64,000 nucleotides of DNA. Source: Pampus argenteus. Lineage: Eukaryota; Chordata; Actinopteri; Scombriformes; Stromateidae. Under the pieces are notes generated by a model. The model worked only from the letters and a program-made list of their open reading frames with translations, searched no databases and was not told where the DNA came from. The position numbers and the translations under genes are program-made. Positions 48,046 to 60,755 of this stretch are shown in pieces. How positions within the stretch are numbered: position 1 is the stretch's first letter; each line of letters begins with the position of its first letter. Location of the stretch: assembly GCA_036937835.1 (NCBI GenBank), contig CM072879.1:6814501-6878500 (forward strand), given 5' to 3'.

Positions 48046-49717
48046 TTATGCACTGTCTTCACAGCTACACTCACACCTTTCAGATGGGTGGACACTGACT
48101 ACACGTCATGTAGTGTGAGGAGGAGGACGAGGAGGAGGAGGGCATTTTGAAATAATGAGGCATACACTCATGTTCATAATATGCTGGTTTAATGATCATC
48201 ATGAAAAACTCTCATTAGCTTCTACTTTGATCTTAGAGCTATTTTGTAGATATTAGCATGCAACACACTAAAATATGCTAAACGTGGTTAAAATTACCCG
48301 CTAAACATCAGCATGTCAGCACACTAATGCGGCTATGGACACTCAGGACGCTTTACTAATATGAGATGGTTCTCTCAATGAATCTTGCCAGTCCAATCTT
48401 TGTTTAGCATCATCAGCAGGTCCAGCTGATGTTTCAGTAAGAGGTGAATGCAGTTATATATTAATAAAAAATTTAAAAAAGTCTTACAATCCTCATCAAT
48501 CTTCAAATTCAAGACGATGAATGAACCTGATGACGAATAAAGGAAGGAGAGAGAAATGCGCCTTTACAAACACATATATGATACGTAAATTCAAAATGCA
48601 TATCTGTGGATGAAAACAGGTTCAAGCTTTAGTCAATCTGACCCTCGGTCTTGTTTTAGAACTGATCACAAATCTATATGTATTATCAAAAGAGACATTC
48701 TTGCAGTAAAAAAATAAAAAAAAATCTTAATCTTACACCAAGGATTGGTGATGACCACACCCAAACTGGCAACCTGTAGGTCCACAGTGGGTTGCCAGAT
48801 AACCAAAAACACCCTCTCAGATGAGTGGGCAGAGTGATGAAATATGGACGGACGACCCCTCACCTTAGCGAGCAGATCGGTACCACAGCAGGACAGACTG
48901 ATGTCCAAAGCCCCCTGGGGAAGTGTATGTGTGTGTTGTACTGTATGTGCATGTGTGTGCATTCAGCAAGAAAGACTGGCAGCCTTCAGTCCCAGGAAAG
49001 GAGAGAAGTAACAGTAGGTGATGGGCTTTTCTAGCGCTACAGTAGAGACACTTAGGAGGAAAGAGACGGATGACGGGAGGAGGATACTGAAGGATGATGG
49101 AGCGGGGAGAAGGCCAGCCGTGAATGAGTCAGAAGACAACAGAAGTAAGGCGAGGGGTGACAGATAGAGGAGGGAAAATGAAAGCTCTACTGTAGGGAAA
49201 AGGGAATAAAGAAAAAGAAGAAGGGGGAGGGGAGGTGAAGTGATGTGAAAGGGTGGTGTAATTGTGTAGATGGGGGGGGCGCTGAAGAAGATGACTCCTC
49301 CTCATCTGTGCTTTTGTCTGGGTTACGACATCATCAGTAAAAAAAAACCTCCATGTTGAATTATGAATCCAGACACCACACACAGTCAGCTGACACACCA
49401 CCTCTTTAGGGCCGATGTGAATCTTTGATGATTTAAATTATACACGTCACGCTAAGAAGCTTTTAAGGATGCACAAACACCAAGAGGTGTTATTTTTAAC
49501 AACATTTTAGTTTTTTTGTTCATATGAAAATGTTCTTTTTTTTTGCTTTATAATATTACCGAAGTGTAGATGACACACACACGCACACACGAACACACAC
49601 GCACACACACGCACACACGAACACACATATCTCTCTGTCTGACCTGAAAAAGCCTCAAAGGCACAATGACCTTATGTTGGTATCACACAACCTTTAGGTT
49701 CAGATAGCCTTTATGTT

Positions 49718-49771
<54 letters not shown>

Positions 49772-51239
49772 CTACTTCTCTGACCTTCTGTGCCCATGTT
49801 TGTTTTATTATCCACATGTCAGTGTTCTCCAAGATTTATTATCACAGTAATGTTATTATCTTGTCACCACAGTTGCACTCAAGGACTTTGCTTTCAATGC
49901 CAAGACCTTTGTGTTTGATGTCTTCATAACCTTAAAGTCTCATTGCAACACATATTTTAGCATTGATGAGGTTAATGGAATATTTATCCGCCCGAGCTTT
50001 TCAGATGATTTTGTTTAAGCAAACACTGAGGACTTGCCCAACCGTGTGTCTTGAGCGTCTGGATCGATCTCTGATTGTGTCATATGAACCTCACATTTGC
50101 AGATATTTAATTAATTTAGGAGGAGTCAAGTCATGAATGCTAAATAAAAAGACATAAGAATAAACAACATAAGAACTCAATGCAGAATCCTCCTTCTCTT
50201 TCAGACAGAGGTCCTTGATATTCTTCTTCTCTTCCTCCATCATTTCCATCATAGAGGAGTTCAGTGTCTTTGCTGACCAGAAGGGTGGAGGTCTCCATCA
50301 ACTTATTGTCTATCATGACTATGAACATATCTATGTGAGTGAAAGGGCAGCCGGGCATAGCTGATATGCCACTGATATATAGAATACATGCTGAATAGAG
50401 GTCAAAACAATATGGTTTTTCTATAACCTACTACCAATGTACACTATAAAGCTTGTACAATTTCACATGCTCATATTAGTTCTTTACACTACACGCATGT
50501 CACATTCAGGGTACGTTTTAAAGGACCGGCATGCCACATCCCTGCACCGCAGGTGCTAGGGCCCGTCATCGCCGCTTGCGGCTGTATTTGGTGATGAAAC
50601 TGCATCACAACTAATCTAATCTGACACACCAAATTGCGTAAAATCAAACATAAACTATTCTATTGAAGCATGATCCAGAAAAATGCAAGTCTAATCACCT
50701 TGTTATATGAGCAACCGTGACCAACCGTGTGTTTTTCTAGGCACGTGTGTGCGTGTTCTACTTTGTATGATTGCGAAACAACATATTATATATTTGTGAC
50801 TAATGTATTTTTGATTGGTAGTGATTAACGAGCAAAGCGGGCACGGCATCTGTGATCGTACCGTTCCAGAAACGAACCACCTCCTACCACACTGGCAGGA
50901 GTCCCTCCACTGTAGCTCGTAATGAGGAAGCATTAAAGGAATTACACACATACGTACTCTGATGGGGTCTTCACACTGGGAGCAGCATGGTTCATCCATT
51001 GCTTTACTCTGTTCAATTGCAGACAGTGTGAAAAGCTGCCTAAATGTTTGATTTGCTGCAAAATAAGGCCCCAAGCTTTTTTGTGTTTTTGTTGCCGGAC
51101 TGGCAAAATATTATTAATTATGTCATATCACTTAATTACAGTAATTTTAGTTCATTCCATGTAAATGACAAAATAATGATGAGATTGGAAGGTCACTGAC
51201 CTTTAACCGCGTTGAAATTAAATTTGCATGGTTCTCACT
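47961..51239. other. Intergenic DNA with microsatellites
   Basis: Compound (CT)n(CA)n 48008-48045, CGA-type CA repeats 49574-49627, (TG)n 49721-49767. A GC-rich insert at about 50520-50590 contains the hairpin GCCGC-TT-GCGGC. No gene seen. Confidence 0.65.
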
Positions 51240-51335
51240 GACAGTGTTTCCTGCTTCCAGTCTTTATGCTAAGATAAGCTAAACATCTCACGGATCCAGC
51301 TCTAATACACATCATACATATGAGTATTGGAAAGA
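51240..51335. repeat. Teleost interspersed repeat fragment (GCTAAGCTAAGC-type)
   Basis: CAGTCTTTATGCTAAGATAA followed by GCTAAACATCTC matches a short repeat seen widely in fish DNA, and aligns in part with the fragment at 56962-57075 in this window. Confidence 0.5.
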
Positions 51336-52032
51336 AAGCAAATGGTGAACCATTCTTTTATGTATTTAGTTATTATACACTGTTGGAAAAGGTCACAATC
51401 AAATTTGCTTTAGATTTCCATTTTCTCAGAAGAGTCAGTTTTCATTTGACATTAAGAACTTAAGCGCTTTGGCTGCAGCTGAAGCCGCTTCTTAGCGGTA
51501 TTAGTACAAAGTCAACATGCAAGGCTGCTTCAGTGACTTTGATAAGGGGCTGAATTTCATACTAACGTCCTTTGAAAATAATGCATGAAAGTATGAAGAG
51601 TTTTAACTCTCAGTGCATGCTGGGAGATTTGGTGTATATATATAACTAGTCAGTTTAAGTTCAGGTTCAGAAATGTGTCAATATGTCAGTGTCCATGCCT
51701 AACAGTGTGACGGTAAAGTATTGCTTTCTGCTCCCCAGAAATAAAAAAACAAACACTTTGAACTATTTCATTATAGCTGCAGACAATGAAATTGATTTTC
51801 TACCCTTCAGAAAACATTTGAAGCAGACCTGGATGTAATCTACTACTGAATTATAGACATCAGCCAGGTGTTGTATCCACTAAAGGCCGCACAAACACAC
51901 ACACCCCGAGCCACACACACGTGAAATGATGGGATGGTGTTACACTGTACAGTGAAAACCTTTTACAATGTCTTGGCTCAGTTAATGGTTTTATCTAACA
52001 GAAATCAAGACTGGGAGGAGGTGAGTCAATCC

Positions 52033-52087
<55 letters not shown>

Positions 52088-52795
52088 GTGTGTGTGTGTA
52101 ACCGTCACAATGTTGAGTCTGCTTAGATTGCTCTGATCAATAATGCAGTGAGAGAGGGAGAGAGAGAGAGCATCGCCCCTGATTCAGATGACTCACTAGG
52201 ATACACTGGAACAAAAGACAGTAGAGGATAAAGAGAACATGGACAGAAAAGGAGGAGGAGATCAAAGGTGAGACGGGAAACTACTGGGACAAAGAATCCA
52301 TGAAACATAAATCTGAAAAAATAAGATAGTGTCAACATAATTTGTATTCAATAAGCCTAACTGTGATTGTATTGTCAGTGTGTGAAAACTAGACTCGTGT
52401 GTCAACTTGAAGGACACACACCCACGCCATGTTAACAGCTACTGTGTGGGGGCATACTCTATGAAATATAGATCCCACAGGAGTTCCACACAACCTTGAA
52501 TTATTACCAGCTCCATGCCTGTGTGTGTGTTTGTATGTGTATATATATATATACACACACACAGCGTGAGTGAATGAAAAATACCTTCTGGCTGTAAAAA
52601 GGTGGCCATAAAAAGTTTGTAGTTTTCATTTGCTGAAGTGATTGTGGTTATAATAGAAGTCAGTAGTCAAGCAAGAAGACAAGAAGGTTTCATCAGCTTG
52701 CACACAGCAAAGCACCAGTGTGCTGCAATCACTATTTTATCACTGATTTGACAGAGGATAGTAACAGTGTGCAAGTATAAAGCAGTTCTCATCAG

Positions 52796-52839
<44 letters not shown>

Positions 52840-53455
52840 TGTATATGAACATACTGAGCATACAGATTGTGCTTCGGCTCTACTAATAACTATTATTTAT
52901 TCATTTATTTTATTTTACAGTCAACATTCAAGCCTTCGGGCAGTTAGTACTCATGAGAAGTATTTTGGATGAAGTACCACTTTAAAGCCATTAAAACATT
53001 TGACAGATGTGAGTGTGGAGGAGGTGGAGTTCACCAACTCACCACATCACAAAATCTAACTTATAATAATACCATTAATGTATGACCAGGCAAAAGTGGT
53101 CACCGTGGAGACCGTATACATGCTTTCAGAGTGATATGTAGGTCATAGTGTGATGTTTACTGATATTTGTCAGAATAACACAGCATTGTCTTACTGATGA
53201 AGCCTTGTTTTTTTTATTTATCCACAAACCAAAGTATTTGTCAAATATTATTTGTCAAATATCTCTCTCTATATACACGCAGAGGATTCAGTTTCTATTT
53301 AAAATTCAGTAGGATTTCTGCATAAACACAGACTGTGAAAGGATAAGGAACTGTGGAAAAACCTTGTTTTCTACAAGACATGAGTCACAGGATCACTGTG
53401 CTCTGTCCAGCTAGTCAGCCAGACTAGTAGCGAACAGTTGCCATAGACACACACA

Positions 53456-53489
<34 letters not shown>

Positions 53490-54699
53490 AATGTTCAAAA
53501 AGTCACCCTGTTTCCTCTCTGTCTGTACATCACCGTGACCCAGATACCGTACATAAAGGCTGCATCCACACAAAAGGAACCAGAATCACTAGGTTGTGTA
53601 CATAATCAGGGTGTCTGAATTTCAGTTGTCAGCAACTTCATTGACACAGTCCCCTTTTACTGAAGGTGCTTCTTAGCGGTACATTTTTCACACTGCAGAT
53701 TGAACACATGTCGAAAGTGTTGGGGCTCCTTTGTAGCTGGAGGATATGCAGATTTCAACGGTGCAGATGGAGGGATCACTCATGTGTAAAGACCCGCGCG
53801 CACTACAGAGTGGCACAGCGAAGTTAATCCATGTGTTCTTATAAAATATGTATTTTTTAGTAGCTTGGTGATGTGGTGACTACTTGCAGGGCTAGTTAGT
53901 AAACTACTGTAGCTGTAAAAGTGGATGGTGCACCACAGTTATTAAGCTAAAGTAACGTACCTTCCTCTCCAGCTCTCTGTTCTCCTAAAAGTCAGAATTG
54001 CAAATACAGATCGATCAAGTTTACAAGGAGTGAATCCTGAATAAATTAAATATGACATTAAACTTTTAGATACTGTATGACCAGGTCCTAGGACATAAGA
54101 TCTTAAAATATAGTTCTTCATGCTGCCAGTGGAGATACGTCAAAGAAGAAGAAATGTCAAAAGACAGTGGTGAGTGGTAACCTTTTTCTTGTCAAATCGT
54201 GCTTCTCTGCCTGGCCTGTCCTCCACCCCGCTGACTCCTGTGTTGTTCCAAAATACAGTTAGAGGGGTTTAACAGCCAGGCGTGAGATTAGCTTCAGAGG
54301 GATGATTACTGCACGCTCTTCTTTTCCTTAGCCCCCGTGTTCTCACTGGCCTCAGGGGTCAGGGGTCACTGGTAACCCACGGTGGCATCGTGACACCTCA
54401 TTACTCTTCCCTCCTGCTGCCCGGTCACCTCGTCGGGTTGGCATAGCAACAGCAAGACAGAAAGCTTATCTTGCTTCTGAGAAAATTGCACCTAAGCACT
54501 GAACCCCAGGGTGCAGCCTGTGCATATTTGTGTGTGTGTGTGTGTGCGTGTGTGTGTGTGTATGTAGCATATGGCGTCCGCTGCATGGGGAGGTTGTGGG
54601 CAGAGATGAGACGAGATTTCCTCTCATACTGTGTAATGTTCATACACCCCCACAGTGATGGAGGTTTCCCAAATAATGGGGATGAAGTGCAGGGGCAGA
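51336..54699. other. Intergenic DNA with long dinucleotide arrays
   Basis: (TG)n 52037-52099 with one C interruption, TATA run 52543-52552, (AT)n 52799-52836, CA 53463-53489, TG 54530-54561. A DR1-like GGGTCAGGGGTCA is at 54356-54368. No gene seen. Confidence 0.7.
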
Positions 54700-55060
54700 A
54701 GGCGATGCGCTAAAAGAAACATGTATATTCATGAGCAAAAAGGATTTGGAAAGCTAATATGTCCTCTAATGACATAATCAATTCCATTTCCATTAAACAT
54801 GTACAACCGGCTTATGTATTTGAAGGCATTTTCATGCCAAAGTGTAAACATGTCATTTCGAGGAGCTTTTTTTTTTGTTATCACGTTCAGGTATTAACAG
54901 CAGCAAATGAATGATTTTTAGATGATTATGCACCCACATTATCAGACTATAATAACATTAGAGCTCAGTCAGGGAGCTGGATGGTTTTATCTGACTAAAT
55001 GACATGCCATTGATTTGCGTTATTTACATAAATGAATGGTACCCAGAACGACTGGATTTC
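54700..55060. promoter_or_regulatory. Candidate conserved non-coding element
   Basis: Repeat-free apart from a T-run at 54870. Contains TATTCATGAGC, CTAATGACATAATCAATTCC, GTATTAACAGCAGC, GATTATGCACCC and TTGCGTTATTTACATAAATG (a Hox/Cdx- and Fox-type core mix). Confidence 0.4.
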
Positions 55061-56100
55061 TTTCCTACACACAAGAAATGACGAATTAGAGTTCAAACGT
55101 GTCTCCGAATTAGCTTCTAGGGACACTAACACTCCCTCAAACTAAAACAAACACTGAGGAGAAACCCTGGTTTATCATTGGTATGAATGGGTCAACATAG
55201 ATTTTCCAGCCTGGCTCCACAACTCTACCCCCATGCTGGGTTTAATCATGACGCTCTCTCAGCTTTGGTATGAAAAAAAAAAAAAAGTGACCTTGGGGGA
55301 CTATATATCACTATTGAATAATTAAAATGCAGCTCCTCTCAGTCACAAAAATGCAGATCACCAAACAGGTTGTAAACAAGATGTCATTTCAGCTCGAGTG
55401 CCACTTTATTAGGAGGTTAAACTGAATGTTGAAATGTACATTTTGTTTTCTCCTCCAAATAGGTTTGCCTAACCAGTAGACTTTAAATCATTTGTGACAC
55501 ATTGTGACCCATTTTCTAACAATGTCACCACGTTACCAAATCTAAATAATTACTTTGGGAAGTTCTGTGTTTAGAGCTGAAAGGATTATAAGGAAAAGTG
55601 ATATGTTCATGGCACGTTCATTAACATATGAGGATTTTGGGCTTTTTTTTGCAGAAATGATCAGTAAACTTAAGTAAACTTAATTTGTTGGGTCAGACAA
55701 AACGAGCAATGCAAAAAATGAACTTCATGCAGAACGACTGATCAAGAATAATCAGCTGATTAATCGATTACGAAAGTAAACATTAATTGCAGCCCTAAAT
55801 ATGTCATCATCAAAGAACTGATGTTTTAATGCCGTGTAATAAATCTGTGTGTTTCCCTTTAACTGTCTTTGATGTCACATGAAATTATTTAGTAATAATG
55901 GCTGATGAGGCACAAGAGAACTAATCTAAAAATAGCAATCTACACATTCAAATGAACCTCGACTCTTATTACATTTTTCATGTCATGTATATCAATAATT
56001 TACACAGGATGTAGCATATTGTCCTTCAAATGAATAAATGATACAGCTTATATCACTAACCCAGTATGTGGCTGGCACTGGAATACGTCCTCACCTTTGT

Positions 56101-56183
<83 letters not shown>

Positions 56184-56393
56184 AGATGGTTAATCACAGA
56201 TAACGTGAAGGGAAGTAAAGTGGGTCAGACTTCTAATTTGGACCTTCAATACGTGTCACTGTCTTTGTTTCTCTGTCTCTCTCCCTCTCTGTCGCTGTTT
56301 GACAGTCCTCTTATTGTGGAAGCTGGTAACTGATTGTTGGGGTGGACAGTTTAAAAAAAAATCAATGTTCATTTACAATAGTGTAAACACCAA

Positions 56394-56424
<31 letters not shown>

Positions 56425-56961
56425 AACCACACACCCAGGCTGACGTAGATCTAGATGTGAGTCTGACAGAAAGGATTGCTGTTCCTGTAAAGGGCCCGTC
56501 GACTGCACTCTATTTTCCCGTTGTTGAGATAAGACCCGCCCACCCAGAATAGTTTGACCTGTAGGACGAAATCAGCTGATAGCGCAGACGACCTGTCCAT
56601 CAAATGCTAATGTACCAGTCAGGCCTCTATTAAACCAAAACCGCAGGTCAGACAGATGGAAACCCAGCTAGCATTCAGTATTATCTTTCCATCTTCCACC
56701 TCTGTCTTCCTCCTCCTCCTCCTCTTCTTGTTTGTTTTCTTTCTTTCTTCATTATTTCATCAGGTGGTTTCATTCATATTGAGATGAGTGTCTCACGGAG
56801 AACAGAAGAAGAAGAAGAAGAAAAGAATCCATAAAAATGATAATCCAAATAAACAAAACAAAGTAGAAATTAAACATCAGGACAAGAATGCACTTTATAT
56901 AAAAAATAAAAAAAACATGTTACCTGAGCTTTAGAGGTACAGGTGTACAGAGTCCGTCTCA
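55061..56961. other. Intergenic DNA with microsatellites
   Basis: A-run 55268-55282, compound (CT)n(CA)n 56102-56179, CT/CA 56395-56424, GAA run 56803-56822. No gene seen. Confidence 0.7.
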
Positions 56962-57075
56962 CCTGTTTCAGTCTATGCTAACGTGAGCTAACTGGCTGCT
57001 GGCTGTAGCTTTGTACCAACAGAAGAGTATTAATCTTCTAAATTCTGGCAAGAAAGCGAATAAGAGGATTTCCCA
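56962..57075. repeat. Teleost interspersed repeat, second copy
   Basis: GTTTCAGTCTATGCTAACGT, then GGCTGCTGGCTGTAGCTTTG, then GGCAAGAAAGCGAATAAG: the order and phrases fit a common fish repeat whose start is also present at 51240. Confidence 0.65.
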
Positions 57076-57189
57076 TGAGGCTGAAGATGAATATGCACTA
57101 ATTACATTTTCATTTTGAGCTCCAGCTTTGTTCTTGGCTCGCCTTCATGTTTTTCAGCCTCTTCTATCTCTTCCTCCAAAGTCTTCATG

Positions 57190-57480
57190 CTGTAGTCAGG
57201 TTTCCATACAAATGTAGCGCGATTTTTATCCAAAATTCAAATTAGTGTGTGTTTCCACCCCGTATTGTTTTGGGAATATTAGTAGTTGATCACATTGAAG
57301 TGATGGAGGGCATTATTGACAGCGGAAATGGGGAGAACAGCTAACATCACAGCTTTTTGCTTTTGGATGCGTTTTGATAACATGTATTGATCGCTACCGA
57401 CAAGAGGCAAGAGGCTCCATTGTACTGTATTTATTTCCTCTTTCACCGGGAAACACGGCATTATCATTTACGTTCACATA
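57190..57480. repeat. Possible hAT-type MITE remnant
   Basis: CAGGTTTCCATACAAATGTA...TTTTTATCCAAAATTC..GTGTGTTTCCACC follows the pattern of fish elements with GGTTTCCATCCAA ends. Only one end is clear. Confidence 0.4.
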
Positions 57481-57889
57481 GTGACCCTCTCTGCTCATTA
57501 GCTTCTCCTAAAGCAGACTGATTACAGTTGCCATGGAAGCCGGTACGGATGGAGAGAGACATACATACAGATGCTATGTACAGGTGCAGCATGCTGCGGT
57601 GTAATCGCATTACGTAGGTGTCAGTGGATACTTCAGCTGCATACTGTACTGCAGTCCTGATTTTACTGTCAAGACAAAAAAAAGTGAAAAAGCTTCATGT
57701 TGGATTTGAAATGAGCTCAAAAGTGGTGAATCCTTCGCTTCAAACTGGTTAGAGAAGCAGAGTGAGAACTCTGGCCTTGAGGGGTGAATACATATTTTAT
57801 CATCTCCAATCCTTTCACGCTATTTTGACTTGGCCAAAAAAAAAAAAAAAAACCTAACAGCACTGCATCAGCAGCCACAGCCAATGCAC
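57481..57889. other. Intergenic DNA, no gene seen
   Basis: Unique-looking sequence ending in an A-run at 57837-57852. Confidence 0.65.
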
Positions 57890-58440
57890 TTAACTACTAG
57901 ATTGAACATTTTCAGTTTCATTCCAGCTTCAGCAAATCACAATATGCTTATCCCAAAGGGCATCAGGGATGTCAATAGCCTTCGGCAGATACAAATCTTT
58001 CATTAACCTTTCGGTTCATTGCAATCGCCAAGAATATTCAACAAAATGCAGGACTTCGGCTTTTTAAATACATCTTCAGCGGGAAAAGTAAATGCAAATC
58101 AAACAGAATAATGTGCTGGAACAGTATTATGGTGTTTTATCTATTTAAGTAAATCTGCAAAAGAAGAAAATGTCAAGGCAAGCATTATTGCTCTGTTTAA
58201 AAGCAGCACAGCATGTTCCACAAGACTCGAAGGCCCTCGGAGTGGACAAACAAACATCATGAATCATGTTATTACAGTGAGCGCAGCAAATTGGTGCATT
58301 GCATCTTCCTGTACTAATGCCAGTAGAGCTGAGCTACGGTACTTTATAGATAGAGCCAGTGTTTATTGCCAAGGCCAGAGTGAGAAAAGGAACACAAGGG
58401 CTACGGATGGTACAACAACAAAGTAACCACAACATCATAA
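57890..58440. promoter_or_regulatory. Candidate conserved non-coding element, the longest clean block in the desert
   Basis: About 550 bases with no simple repeat and even composition. Includes TAAATGCAAATCAAACAG (ATGCAAAT octamer for POU factors), CATTAACCTTTCGG, GAATCATGTTATTACAG and GCAAATTGGTGCATTGCATC. No open frame with splice support. Confidence 0.45.
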
Positions 58441-58870
58441 ATTGAAGATATGCAATATATTTTATTCACTAGCAATGCGGAGCCAACAAATCACTTGGGT
58501 CAACAGCTTCTTTTCTAAAGGCACGGCGCTGCTATTCCCCCCAGAAGAACTGACTGTCCGGATAAGATCTACGGTAACAGAGAACGCACCAGCAGATATG
58601 ATTTGCTGGTTCAGACTCATTCGATTTCTCCACTGAGTTTTGACCCAGACTGAAATAATCTTGGGGCAGTTTCTCCTCGCAGGTCATGAAATATTCACCT
58701 CAAATCAAATAAATAATATATCCAGAATTACTCACTTTTACTGAAAATGCTGTTTCACTACTTTGTCTCCCTTTCTGTCTGTTGTCACAACGGGGCAAGA
58801 AATGAAATGTATCTTATAATATACACGCTGACATGCAAGTTATATAACCAGTAATACTACTCGGAGACAG

Positions 58871-58907
<37 letters not shown>

Positions 58908-60178
58908 GTGCAATCTATTATGAAGGATGATGACATATTCAGACATGCCTGCATGTATTCTTGACATGTTTTAGATGAAAGCTCACTGTTTCCTAACTGG
59001 GCTTCATCAATTAATGAAATGTACAGGATTTCATCTACTTCTATGTTGTCACTGACTCCTTCATTGCTCTTACGACTTGTCTTTTCCCTTTTAACACAAC
59101 CTCTGTCTCATCTGTCACTCACCACAGTGAGAGAGAGGCATTGTTTTTCCTCCTCCTTCACTTGTTCGTGCTTCCTCTCCGAGCCAAACATGGTGGGATC
59201 CGTACAGGCGTCATTGGTTTGAGCAGTTGCTGGGAGCCTCACGCAAGAGACTCCAACCTTGACTTCATCTGACACAAAGAGTTACAACAGAATCACGTTG
59301 ATGAGCTGTATCACGCGTAAGAAACGCGCACGTCATAAAGCCTACGTGTTTGAAGACTACTGGAGAAATCAGAAACAGGAATGGATAACATACCAAAAAC
59401 AATTTCCATGTCATCAATTCCATCGATCATACGAACAAAACCAACAGTTACCAAGTGAAATGGGTTGTAGCTGTAGCCTGTTCAGCAGTTCACATTCTGA
59501 TTCTGGGTCAATTTTGGATGAATTTATTATTAAAACTATGGTGGCTGCCATATTAAATCCTATTCTTATAAATTAAATGAAAATAATTAAAACTGATGGC
59601 CATTTTACACCTGTGTAACTATTATACAAGATCAAGTCTTGACTCATTCAAGCCTTGCTGGCTGTAGTTATATAACCTCACCCTGTTCCATATCCGTCAT
59701 TTCCTGTTCTGTCTCTTTCCATTTTCTCTTTGTTGTCTAAACTTCTTATCTCTTGCATGATTTATGGTAATCGGTGGTAGTGACTGGTAGGAGAACAGCA
59801 GCTCTCCATATGGTCTACTACGAGTTAAAAGACCTGACAGGTATTTGCCTGAATCGCTCTTCTAATTTAACGCACTGCTCTCCTCACTCCTCCTTCACAT
59901 CCTTCTCCTTCCTCCACCCTTCTATCTACTTCTTTGTTACTCCGGCCTTCAGTTTTTCCTTGTTCAATCCTAAACAATCAAGTATATTAATTCCTCCGAG
60001 GACCCTGACAGCATGGCAGGAGTTAACTGTATGACAGCCAGTCAAATGTTAATCGCTGTCTCTAAGGAACACAGCTCCCCCCAGCCCGTCATTTCCTCCC
60101 TCTCTCTGTCCTTTTATTAAACCATTCTTTTATTCCCCTCCAAGGGTGTTTTTTTCAGACTCTCTTTGTTCGATTATA
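58441..60178. other. Intergenic DNA, no gene seen
   Basis: (AT)n at 58874-58903. The frame at 59259-59576 (105 codons, K/R/Q-rich centre) has no motif I recognise and no splice context, so it is not called. Confidence 0.6.
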
Positions 60179-60228
60179 TTAACCCTTGGAGGGTCTTCCC
60201 ATTATGTGCCCTTAATAGGTCCTAAGGC

Positions 60229-60755
60229 CAAAACGTGGCTCCTTCCTAAAAACTGCTATAAAAATAATATATAATAATATTTTTTTCCACTTTAAACACG
60301 TCAGTCTTTTAGAACTACTTCAGCCTGAAATATACATATCAAATATTAATTATATTTCTTTGTTTTTAACCCTTTAAATGCCAGTATGTTTACATAACTC
60401 TGCTGTTTTTTTATTTAAAAAAACAAAAAAACTAAAATAATTTCCATAAAATACATTTCAATGACTAATGGCTAACTATTATTATTAGGCCCTAAGGTGG
60501 GTCAATGATTGGCAGCAACATTGATTTTGATGCATTGTTATTTTTTTTTGCAGCGTCATATTTAAAAAAAAACATCCATTCGTGTTCCTTAGGACAAAAC
60601 GTGGCTCCTTCCTAAAAACTGCTATAAAAATAATATATAATAATATTTTTTTCCACTTTAAACACGTCAGTCTTTTAGAACTACTTCAGCCTGAAATATA
60701 CATATCAAATATTAATTATATTTTTTGGTTTTTAACCCTTTAAATGCCAGTATGT
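60229..60755. repeat. 161-base direct repeat inside the piggyBac element
   Basis: Copies at 60229-60389 and 60595-60755 match base for base at a constant 366-base offset except for two or three changes near TATATTTCTTTG/TATATTTTTTGG. Each ends TTAACCCTTTAAATGCCAG plus TATGT. The right copy carries the last seven codons and stop of the transposase gene. A unique 205-base AT-rich spacer separates them. Confidence 0.92.

Noticed and set aside
50703..51074. 123-codon minus-strand frame with several Cys pairs (possible zinc finger)
   Set aside because: Cys spacing does not fit a known finger and no His ligands are placed suitably; flanks look non-coding.
59259..59576. 105-codon plus-strand frame with a basic, Gln-rich centre
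   Set aside because: Looked more protein-like than its neighbours, but no motif, partner exon, promoter or polyadenylation signal could be linked to it.
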